Source of the DNA: Anaerolineae bacterium
GTDB taxonomy: Bacteria; Chloroflexota; Anaerolineae; Epilineales; JAHCIE01
Assembly (NCBI GenBank): GCA_026129165.1
Contig: JAHCIP010000004.1
Span: forward strand, 1 to 57,124
DNA: 57,124 bases
Direction of reading: 5' to 3'
Positions 26,243 through 34,078 of the stretch are shown here, piece by piece (the stretch's first letter is position 1; every line of letters starts with the position of its first letter). A model generated the notes under the pieces. That model was given only the letters and a program-made list of their open reading frames with translations. It was not told the origin of the DNA and did no database searches. The position numbers and the translations under genes were made by a program.

Positions 26243-29200
26243 GTGCAAAAGGCGATTGAAGGCGCGGCCCCAGCCATTCGGCCGGAGGCGCCGGCGGTGA
26301 CGCCCACGCGGGCGGGCCAGGCCACGTGGCTGAATGGCGCAATGTTGGCTCTGTTCCTGGGCGCGATCTTCGTCTTTGGGGTCTATTTCCGCTCGGTCGG
26401 GCGCAATTGGGACGAGGGTCAGACCTTGCACCCCGACGAACGCTTCCTGGTGATGGTGACGAATGCCGTCCAGCCCGTCAAGAGCGTCGGTGAGTACTTT
26501 GACACGGCGAAATCGCAGTTGAACCCGTACAACAAGGGTTTCGGCTCCTTCGTCTACGGGACGCTGCCACTGTTCATTGTGCGCTACACCTCGGAATGGT
26601 GCCGCGAGTGCGGCTGGCTCCAGAGCTTGCTCGGCGTCAAAGGGCCGTTGACAGGCTATGGCGAGACGACGCAGTTGGGCCGCTTCCTATCCAGCGTGTT
26701 CGACCTGGCCGCGCTGGTCGTCCTGTTCTCCATCGCCCGCCGGCTGTACGATACGCGCGTCGCCGTTTTGGCGACTGCTCTCGGCGCGTTCAGCGTCCTC
26801 AATATCCAACAGTCGCACTACTACACAGCGGATACCTTCGCTAACCTCTTCGCCATCCTCACTATCCTGTTCTGTGTTCGTGTCCTCCAGGGCGGCGGCT
26901 GGAAGGACTATGTGGGCGTCGGCCTATTCTTCGGTGCGTCCATTGGCAGCCGCATCAATCTGCTGACGCTGGCCGGCCTCATCGTCATTACCGTCGTCGT
27001 GCGTCTGCTGGATGCATGGCGGGGAAGAACCCTCACCCCCAACCCCTCTCCCATAGGGGGAGGGGAGTCCGGCTCCTTCCCTCTCCCTATGGGAGAGGGC
27101 CAGGGTGAGGGTCTTAGCCGTCCCACCTTCGAATCCGTCTGGCTCGGCGCCGTCCTCCTCTTGCTCGTCACCCTGATCACCTTCCGCGTCGTCATGCCCT
27201 ACGCCTTCCTGGCCCCGGACAGCAGCCCGACCAGCTGGCTCAAGTTCAATACGCAGTGGCAGGGCGACATGGGTAATGCCCAGCGCATGAACCGGGGCGA
27301 TGTGGATGTCCCCTTCGGGCACCAGTGGACCGACCGCTGGCCGCTATGGTTCCCGTTCTACAACATGGTCTGGTTCGGGTTGGGCATCCCGTTGGGCATC
27401 GCGGCGTGGACGGCCTGGGGCGTCGCCCTGTGGCAACTCCTCGCCTCGCTATGGCCGAGACGCGGCCAGCCCTGGTCGCTTGACCGCCTGCTGGATAGCC
27501 CCATGCTGCGGGCGCACCTGCTGCCTGTAGCCTGGATTGGCATCACCTTCCTGTTCCACGGTACGCAGTGGGTCAAATCCGTCCGCTACTTCCTCCAGAT
27601 GTATCCGTTCATGGCGCTCATGGCCGCCTGGCTCGTCGTCTACGCCTGGGACCGCGCCACAGACGCGGCGGCCAGCCGAGGGCGGCGGGGCCGTGCCTGG
27701 ACGCTGGACAAGATTGCAGCGGGGGCATTCGCTGGTCTGGTCCTGGTAGGGACGTTTCTGTTTGCCCTGGCTTTCGTGAGCATCTATACCAAGCCGGTGA
27801 CTCGCGTGGCGGCGTCGCGCTGGATTTACGAGAACGTGCCGACCGCCGCGACGCTCCGCCTCGACACCGCACAAGGGCCGCGCCAGGTGCAAGCCGCCAT
27901 CCCCAAGGGCTTCGCGTGGCCCCAGAACAACGCGACCAATATGACCCCCTTCAAGGCGCCCGCCGAGGGTACGCTGACGGGCATCACGCTCAACTACCTG
28001 TCTGACCCGACGCGCGATGCCGACGCCGAGACCCTGGAAGTCGTCGTGGCGCGGGATCCGGGCGGCCAGACCGTGGTGGCGAAGGGGCAGGCGACGGCTA
28101 ATCTGGAGCAGGCCGGGCCGCGCGGCATGTCGGTACCCGTCACGCTGGACAGTGGGGCGGGGACGGCGCTGGAGCCAGGGCAGGAGTACTTCCTGGTCAC
28201 GCGAGCCACGCGCGGCGCGCCGATCCAGGCCGGCACGGCCAACCTGGCGAACGAGCACTGGGACGATGGTATTCCGCTACGTCTCGATGGCCGCGACGGC
28301 TTTGGCATCTACAACGGCCTGGAAATGACCAACTACGACGAGGATGAGCCGGCCAAGCTCCAGAAGATGGTGGACCGCATGGACCAGGCCGACTATATCT
28401 TCATGACCTCCGGCCGCCTCTACGAGTCCATCCCGCGTCTGCCCATGCGCTGGCCGATGACGACGCGCTACTACGACCTCATGCTCAACCATCCTGAGGA
28501 GTTGGGCTACGCCCGCGTCGCCGAGTTCACCAGCTACCCCCAGTTGGGGCCGTTCGTCTGGAACGACGACTCATCCGAAGAGCAGTTCCGCGTCTACGAC
28601 CACCCCAAGGTACTCATTTTCCAGAAGACCCCTGCCTTCAACAAGGCCGAGGTCGCGCGCAAACTGGGCGAGGGCATCGAGTGGGACAAGATTCAGCGGC
28701 TGTGGGACAAGGAAGCGACCAACGTCTATAACAATGCCCGCTGGCGGCAGATTCCCGTCATCGGCGGGCTGATCGCCAACCGCCTCGCGCCGCTGCCCGA
28801 CCAGACGCGGGCGCAAGCGGCGGCCGCTCCAACGCCCGGCATCCCCAGTGCCTCCAAGACGACACTGATGCTGCCCCAGGCGGACCAAGTCCGCCAGCAG
28901 CTCGGCGGGACGTGGTCCGCCATCTTCGACCCGGCTTCGCCCCTGAACACGAGTGGCGTCCTGTCGGTGCTGGTGTGGCTGCTGGCGATTTACGCCCTCG
29001 GCCTGGCCGCCTTCCCCATCGCCTTTGCCATCTTCCACCACCTGGGCGACCGAGGCTGGTTCAGCAGCAAGATCATGGGTCTGTTGCTCGTCAGCTATGG
29101 CGCGTGGCTGGTCGCTAGCGTCCAGCGCATCGTCCCCTTTGGCCGGGAGTTGGTCTGGGCCGTCATGGGGGCGCTGATTGTGGTTGGCGCGCTGTTCGCC

Positions 29201-31531
29201 TGGCGGCAATGGTCGGGCATCCGCGCCTTTGTGCGCGAACGGCGGCGTGACCTGGTGGCGGGTGAGGTTGTCTTCCTGGCCCTGTTCGTTGGCTTCCTGT
29301 TTGTCCGCATGGGTAACCCGGACCTGTGGCATCCGTACATGGGCGGTGAGAAGCCGATGGACTTCGCCTACATGAATGCCGTCATCCGCGCCCAGTTCTT
29401 CCCGAACTACGACCCGTGGTTCGCGGGCGGCCAGATGAACTACTACTACTATGGCTTCGTCATGGTCGCCACGCTGGTCCTGATGACGGGCATCATCCCC
29501 GCCATTGCCTACAACCTGACCATCCCCGCCTTCTTCGCCCTGACCGGCCTTGGCGCTTACGCCGTAGCCTACAACCTGGTAGATACCCGACGGACGGCAG
29601 CGGCGGAAACGACAGCGGACAGTGATCCCCTGTTCATCTCGAAGCCCACGGTCTTCGCCACGTTGGCCGCCATCTTTGTGGCCGTTGTCGGCAACCTGGG
29701 TGAAGTTCAGTTGATTCTCAAGGGGTTGTCTGACTTAAGCGGCGGGGGGAGCGTCCAGAGTAATATCCCCGGCCTGTCGACCCTCTTCAACACGGTCTCC
29801 GGGCTGCAAAAGCTGCTGAGTGGACAGCATCTAAACTTTCGCCAGGAGTGGTGGTACTGGAACGCCAGCCGCGCCATTCCCCACCCACCGAACGAGATTG
29901 TGCCCATTACCGAGTTTCCGTACTTCACCTTCCTGTACGGTGACCTGCACGCCCACATGCTGACCCTGCCGCTGACGCTGCTGGCGCTGGCCTTGGTCCT
30001 CAATATCTTCCTGCGGCCGCGCAATAGCTGGACACTTGGCACGGCGAGGGTCGGCTGGCCCACCGTCCTGGCGACGTGGGGGCTGCTGGGTCTCACCGTA
30101 GGGGCGCTCCGCCCGGCCAACACCTGGGACTACCCAACCTACATGGCGATTACCGTCGGCGCCTTCGCCGTCCACGCTTATCGCTCGCACGGCCTGACGG
30201 CCCGTGCGGTGGGAGAAGTCCTGTGGCGGTCGGCCTTGCTGGCGCTGTTGACGACGCTGTTCTGGCTGCCCTACATCACCAGCTTCGCCACCGGCTTCAA
30301 TACGGTGGAACCGTGGCCAGGCTCGCGTACCGTCTGGTGGTCATACCTGGTGGTGCACGGCTTCTTCCTGTTCAGCCTGGTCACGTTCGTCTTCTTCCAG
30401 GTGCGGCACTGGCTCCAGACGCAGGATACGCCCGAACGCCAGCAGGCGGCGCAACGCTTCCTGCTCCAGGCGCTCGGCGTCCTGGCCGTCGTCGTGGTCG
30501 TCCTGGCCCTCGGTAACTACGGCTCGTTTGTCATCGGCCTGCCCATTGTCGTCGCGGCGGGGTTACTGCTGTTGCGACGTCCGGTGGACGACCAAGGACC
30601 AAAGACCAAAGACCAAGACATGGCTGAGGGTGTACGACCGGGTTTTGAGGATGAGACAAGCTCTTCGCTCGGTCCTCGGTCCTCGGTCCTTGGTCATGTC
30701 TCTGCCCCGACGCCTGCCACCACCTTTATCCTGCTCACGCTGGCGGCGGCGGTGTCGCTGACACTGATGGTGGATGTTATTGTCCTCAAGGGCGACATTG
30801 GGCGCATGAACACCGTGTTCAAGTTCTACCTCCAGGTGTGGGTCCTGCTGGGCGTCGGCGCGGCGGCGGCGCTGGCCTGGGTCTGGGATGAGTTGAAGAC
30901 GCTGGACCTGTCGCTGCGCACGAGCTGGCAGACGGTCTTCGCCGCCCTGTTCTTCGCCGTTAGCCTCTACCCGGTCTTCGCTACCTGGGGCCGCGTCAAC
31001 GACCGCTTCGACAAGAGCGTCGGCGCGACGCTGAACGGCATGGCCTACATGGATGTGGCGCAGTACAGCGACGCGCCCGACGGTCGGCCGCCGGTGACGT
31101 ACCCCCTCAAGTGGGACCGCGACGCTATCGAGTGGATGGAGATGAACATCCCCGGCACCCCAGTCATCCTCGAAGCGCACACCGTCGAGTACCGCTGGGG
31201 GTCGCGTGTCTCCATCTACACCGGCTTCCCGACCGTTGTCGGCTGGAGCAACCACCAGCGCCAGCAGCGCTCGGCGCTGACGGAGCCGGTGGTGGACCAA
31301 CGGGGCAACGATGTCAAGACGCTATTCAACACGCCCGACATCGGCCAGGCCCTGCAACTGCTACAGAAGTACAATGTGGGCTATATCTATGTGGGCGAGA
31401 CGGAGAAGGCGTACTATCAGCCGCAAGGGCTGGCGAAGTTCGAGACCATGGTCCAGCAAGGGGCCGTGGAGCGCGTCTACGCCAACCCCGAAGTGACGAT
31501 TTATCGGGTACTGGGGGGCCGGTCAAGTTAG
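26243..31531 (+). CDS. GT-C glycosyltransferase fused to a DUF2298 'YYY' domain (1762 aa)
   Basis: GTG start at 26243 with AGGAGG 5 nt upstream. The N-terminal half is GT-C: acidic loop HPDERFLVMVTNAV near 62, then ARRLYDTRVAVLATALGAFS and several spans. A soluble domain lies around 530-890. The C-terminal half is a Chlor_Arch_YYY (DUF2298) unit: EKPMDFAYMNAVIRAQFF near 1035, NYYYYGF near 1066, GDLHAHMLTLP near 1233 and MNTVFKFYLQVW near 1521. The YYY family is known from Chloroflexi and Archaea, with no assigned reaction that I know of. Two palindromic elements are translated inside the protein (residues 263-290 and about 1450-1485). The next gene, 4 nt away, encodes a second YYY protein. 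Fusion argues that GT-C transfer and YYY act on the same substrate. Confidence 0.88.
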   Translation: MQKAIEGAAPAIRPEAPAVTPTRAGQATWLNGAMLALFLGAIFVFGVYFRSVGRNWDEGQTLHPDERFLVMVTNAVQPVKSVGEYFDTAKSQLNPYNKGFGSFVYGTLPLFIVRYTSEWCRECGWLQSLLGVKGPLTGYGETTQLGRFLSSVFDLAALVVLFSIARRLYDTRVAVLATALGAFSVLNIQQSHYYTADTFANLFAILTILFCVRVLQGGGWKDYVGVGLFFGASIGSRINLLTLAGLIVITVVVRLLDAWRGRTLTPNPSPIGGGESGSFPLPMGEGQGEGLSRPTFESVWLGAVLLLLVTLITFRVVMPYAFLAPDSSPTSWLKFNTQWQGDMGNAQRMNRGDVDVPFGHQWTDRWPLWFPFYNMVWFGLGIPLGIAAWTAWGVALWQLLASLWPRRGQPWSLDRLLDSPMLRAHLLPVAWIGITFLFHGTQWVKSVRYFLQMYPFMALMAAWLVVYAWDRATDAAASRGRRGRAWTLDKIAAGAFAGLVLVGTFLFALAFVSIYTKPVTRVAASRWIYENVPTAATLRLDTAQGPRQVQAAIPKGFAWPQNNATNMTPFKAPAEGTLTGITLNYLSDPTRDADAETLEVVVARDPGGQTVVAKGQATANLEQAGPRGMSVPVTLDSGAGTALEPGQEYFLVTRATRGAPIQAGTANLANEHWDDGIPLRLDGRDGFGIYNGLEMTNYDEDEPAKLQKMVDRMDQADYIFMTSGRLYESIPRLPMRWPMTTRYYDLMLNHPEELGYARVAEFTSYPQLGPFVWNDDSSEEQFRVYDHPKVLIFQKTPAFNKAEVARKLGEGIEWDKIQRLWDKEATNVYNNARWRQIPVIGGLIANRLAPLPDQTRAQAAAAPTPGIPSASKTTLMLPQADQVRQQLGGTWSAIFDPASPLNTSGVLSVLVWLLAIYALGLAAFPIAFAIFHHLGDRGWFSSKIMGLLLVSYGAWLVASVQRIVPFGRELVWAVMGALIVVGALFAWRQWSGIRAFVRERRRDLVAGEVVFLALFVGFLFVRMGNPDLWHPYMGGEKPMDFAYMNAVIRAQFFPNYDPWFAGGQMNYYYYGFVMVATLVLMTGIIPAIAYNLTIPAFFALTGLGAYAVAYNLVDTRRTAAAETTADSDPLFISKPTVFATLAAIFVAVVGNLGEVQLILKGLSDLSGGGSVQSNIPGLSTLFNTVSGLQKLLSGQHLNFRQEWWYWNASRAIPHPPNEIVPITEFPYFTFLYGDLHAHMLTLPLTLLALALVLNIFLRPRNSWTLGTARVGWPTVLATWGLLGLTVGALRPANTWDYPTYMAITVGAFAVHAYRSHGLTARAVGEVLWRSALLALLTTLFWLPYITSFATGFNTVEPWPGSRTVWWSYLVVHGFFLFSLVTFVFFQVRHWLQTQDTPERQQAAQRFLLQALGVLAVVVVVLALGNYGSFVIGLPIVVAAGLLLLRRPVDDQGPKTKDQDMAEGVRPGFEDETSSSLGPRSSVLGHVSAPTPATTFILLTLAAAVSLTLMVDVIVLKGDIGRMNTVFKFYLQVWVLLGVGAAAALAWVWDELKTLDLSLRTSWQTVFAALFFAVSLYPVFATWGRVNDRFDKSVGATLNGMAYMDVAQYSDAPDGRPPVTYPLKWDRDAIEWMEMNIPGTPVILEAHTVEYRWGSRVSIYTGFPTVVGWSNHQRQQRSALTEPVVDQRGNDVKTLFNTPDIGQALQLLQKYNVGYIYVGETEKAYYQPQGLAKFETMVQQGAVERVYANPEVTIYRVLGGRSS
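27029..27112 (+). repeat. 84-bp palindromic element translated in frame
   Basis: Left arm from 27029 (ACCCTCACCCCCAACCCC...) and right arm to 27112 (...CCAGGGTGAGGGT) are complementary through a core of CTCTCCCATAGGG and CCCTATGGGAGAG. The length is exactly 28 codons and it encodes LTPNPSPIGGG ... PLPMGEGQGEG between two membrane spans. This type of palindrome is known to me as a dispersed intergenic element in several phyla. Confidence 0.85.
30590..30697 (+). repeat. Heptad-built palindromic element translated in frame
   Basis: The left side is four tandem heptamers GACCAA(A/G) (30590-30617) then ACATG. The right side is CGGTCCT three times (30670-30690) then TGGTCAT. The two sides are roughly complementary. 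The insert encodes a hydrophilic DQGPKTKDQD ... LGPRSSVLG loop between hydrophobic segments of the YYY domain and keeps the frame open. Confidence 0.8.
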
Positions 31532-31535
31532 TCCT

Positions 31536-34043
31536 ATGGTAGACTTCATCCTCTGGTATCTGACGCTCCAACTGATTGGTCTGGCGGCGCTGCCGGTGAC
31601 GCTGCGGCTGTTTCGCCACCTGCCGGACCGAGGCTATGCCTTCGCCCGGCCCCTCGGGCTACTCATCCTGGGCGTAGCCCTGTGGGCGGGTGTCTCGTTC
31701 GGCTTCCTGAACAATGAGCGCGTGACCATCTTTGTCCTGCTCCTCATCCTGGGGGGTGTCAGTGTATGGTCATGGCTGCGCGAGCGTGACCTGCTCAGCG
31801 AGACACTGCGCCAGCACCGGCGGGCAGTCTACGTTACCGAGGCGCTGTTCCTGGGGGGCCTGGCGCTGACGGCCCTATTGCGGGCGTATAGTCCCGAGAT
31901 CGCAACGGCAGGCGGCGAGAAGTACATGGAGTATGCCTTCATCAACTCCATCCTCCGCGCCGACACCTTCCCCCCGCCCGACCCGTGGCTGTCTGGCTTC
32001 GCCATCTCCTACTATTACCTGGGCTACCTTATCCTGGCGATGGTCATCAAGCTGTCGGGCGTGCCCGCCGCGACGGGCTTCAACCTGTCCCACGCCCTGC
32101 TTTACGCTCTGACGCTGACCGGCGCGTTCAGCCTGATCTATAACCTGACGCCTCGCAAGACCACCGACGAAGGACGGAAGACGGAGGACGGAGGACCGAA
32201 GACAGAGGACGAAGGACCGAAGACGGTGGACACGGGCCTGGAGATGGAAGCCAATTCTTCGTCCGTCCTCCGTCCTCCGTCCTCCGTCGGCTCCATTGGC
32301 TTCGGCCTGCTCGGCTCCGTGCTCGTAGCCGTCATGGGCAACCTCATGGGCTTGCTCGAAGTGCTGCACGCGGGCGGTGTCGGCTCGCCTGGCTTCTGGC
32401 AGTGGCTCGACATAAAAAGCATCAACGGCCCGGCGGTGGCGGCGGGCTGGATGCCGTCGCGCTTTATCTGGTGGTGGCAGGCGTCGCGCGTCATCAACGA
32501 CAACGGCGCGGAGATCATTGACGAATTTCCTTCGTTCAGCTTCCTCCTGGGGGACAATCACCCGCATGTCCTGGCGCTGCCTTTTGTCCTGCTGGCGATT
32601 GCGCTGGCCGTCAACACCCTGCGCCAGCGGCCGGGCGCGCCGCTCTACTCGCCGCTCGACCGCGAGTTCTGGCTGGAACGGCTCGCCCCGGCCCTGGTCC
32701 TGGGCGCGCTCGGCTTCCTCAACTCGTGGGACTTCCCGACGTATACCCTCGTCTTCATCGGCGCGTACGCCATTCAATCCTGGCTGACGCAGGGACGGCG
32801 CGGGCGGGAGTGGCTGGTGGACGTGGTCCAGACGGGCCTGGCCGTCGGCGTGGTCGGTCTGCTGCTCTATGTGCCATTCTGGGTCGGCTTGCAGTCGCAG
32901 GCGCGCGGCCTTGCCCTCCAGGGCCCCATTAAGACGCGCCTGCCGCAGTACCTGGTGATGTTCGGGCCATTTGTTGTCGTCGCGCTGGCCTTCCTGGGTG
33001 TCCAGGCGGTGCGAGTGTGGCGGCGGCGTGGTGACGCGGGCAGCCGCATGGCCGTCATCTTCGTCGGCGTCGTCACACTGCCCTCGCTGCTGGTGATGCT
33101 GTTGCGCGGCTGGTTCACGGCGGCCTTCCTGACCTTGCTCATCGGCGTGGCGGTGGCCGCGCTCCTGGTGATGGCCCTGGAAGCCGGCGGCTCCGGTCAG
33201 GCCGAGCCAGCCGAAGAAGCGCCCTCCAAGCACGAACGCCGCCGCTCGGCTACCGCCGCCACCGCCACCCGCTTCCAGAACCCGACGCTGCACACCCTGT
33301 TCGCACTGCTCCTGTTCGCGCTGGCCTTCGGGCTGACGCTGGGAACCGAGTTCGTCTTTATCCGCGACAATTTCGGCAGCCGCATGAACTCGGTCTTCAA
33401 GTTCTACTTCCAGGCCTGGATTCTCCTGGCCCTGGCGAGTGCCTATGCCGCCTGGTGGCTGCTCGGCCGCGAGCGGGCCGAGGGGCGGCAGCGCACCCTG
33501 CAACTGTCGTTTAGCCCTGTGCTGACATTGGTGGTGGGCCTGGGCCTCATCTACCCCATCCTGGCGAACATCAGCCGCGCCGACAACTTCAACCACCCGC
33601 CCACCCTGGACGGCACGCAGTGGGTCGCGCAGCAGCACCCCGACGACTACGCAGCCATCCAGTGGCTCAACGCCAATGTCCAGGACCAGCCGACCATTCT
33701 CGAAGCGCCAGGCGACCAGGGCAAATCGTATGTCTACGAGGGCCGCATCTCGGCCTTCACCGGCTTGCCGACGCTCCTGGGCTGGGGCGGCCATCAATCC
33801 CAGTGGCGCGGCAACTACAACGAGCCGGGCCGGCGCGAGCCGCTGATTGACCAGATTTTCCGCACTACCGACACCCGCGCCGCCCAGCAGTTGCTGGACC
33901 AGTTCGGCGTCGAGTACGTGGTATATGGCAGCGTCGAGCGGGCGCGCTATGGCCCGACGCGCGGGCCGTCGGCGACGAAGTTTGCCCGCTTTATGGATGA
34001 AGTTTTCCGCGACGGCGACACAGTCATCTACCGAATTCGGTGA
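31536..34043 (+). CDS. DUF2298 'YYY' integral membrane protein
   Basis: 835 aa, 4 nt after the GT-C/YYY fusion gene and clearly paralogous to its C-terminal half. Shared motifs: GEKYMEYAFINSILRADTFP near 128, SYYYLGY near 157 (the YYY motif), GDNHPHVLALP near 338, MNSVFKFYFQAWIL near 615, and a late TGLPTLLGWGGHQSQWR. About twelve hydrophobic segments and a C-terminal external part. The family has no established function; an invariant aromatic YYYxG site in an outer loop is its signature. A heptad palindrome is translated near residues 210-252. A soluble loop near 550-585 is Glu/Ala-rich. Together with its paralog it probably forms one complex. Confidence 0.88.
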   Translation: MVDFILWYLTLQLIGLAALPVTLRLFRHLPDRGYAFARPLGLLILGVALWAGVSFGFLNNERVTIFVLLLILGGVSVWSWLRERDLLSETLRQHRRAVYVTEALFLGGLALTALLRAYSPEIATAGGEKYMEYAFINSILRADTFPPPDPWLSGFAISYYYLGYLILAMVIKLSGVPAATGFNLSHALLYALTLTGAFSLIYNLTPRKTTDEGRKTEDGGPKTEDEGPKTVDTGLEMEANSSSVLRPPSSVGSIGFGLLGSVLVAVMGNLMGLLEVLHAGGVGSPGFWQWLDIKSINGPAVAAGWMPSRFIWWWQASRVINDNGAEIIDEFPSFSFLLGDNHPHVLALPFVLLAIALAVNTLRQRPGAPLYSPLDREFWLERLAPALVLGALGFLNSWDFPTYTLVFIGAYAIQSWLTQGRRGREWLVDVVQTGLAVGVVGLLLYVPFWVGLQSQARGLALQGPIKTRLPQYLVMFGPFVVVALAFLGVQAVRVWRRRGDAGSRMAVIFVGVVTLPSLLVMLLRGWFTAAFLTLLIGVAVAALLVMALEAGGSGQAEPAEEAPSKHERRRSATAATATRFQNPTLHTLFALLLFALAFGLTLGTEFVFIRDNFGSRMNSVFKFYFQAWILLALASAYAAWWLLGRERAEGRQRTLQLSFSPVLTLVVGLGLIYPILANISRADNFNHPPTLDGTQWVAQQHPDDYAAIQWLNANVQDQPTILEAPGDQGKSYVYEGRISAFTGLPTLLGWGGHQSQWRGNYNEPGRREPLIDQIFRTTDTRAAQQLLDQFGVEYVVYGSVERARYGPTRGPSATKFARFMDEVFRDGDTVIYRIR
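32165..32290 (+). repeat. Heptad-built palindromic element translated in frame (second gene)
   Basis: Left side: repeated GGACGGA/AGACGGA/GGACCGA-type heptads from 32165 to about 32226. Right side: TCCGTCC/TCCTCCG heptads from about 32257 to 32290. The element sits in the equivalent variable loop of a YYY protein, encodes RKTEDGGPKTEDEGPKTVD followed by SSSVLRPPSS, and matches the intergenic copy at 9596-9658. Confidence 0.8.
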
Positions 34044-34078
34044 CAAAGGGGAGACATCTTCTTTCCCTGGGAAGAGTG

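Noticed and set aside
30590..30697. Tandem heptamers considered as a CRISPR array.
   Set aside because: Units are 7 bp without spacers, and the two sides are inverse complements inside an open reading frame.
31875..34046. A 723-codon open frame on the minus strand opposite the second YYY gene, and similar long antisense frames at 1974-3545, 4539-5909, 14965-15912 and 17401-18726.
   Set aside because: They are Arg/Gln/Gly/His-rich without recognisable domains, and the plus strand carries coherent proteins. Such frames arise from GC-rich codon use.
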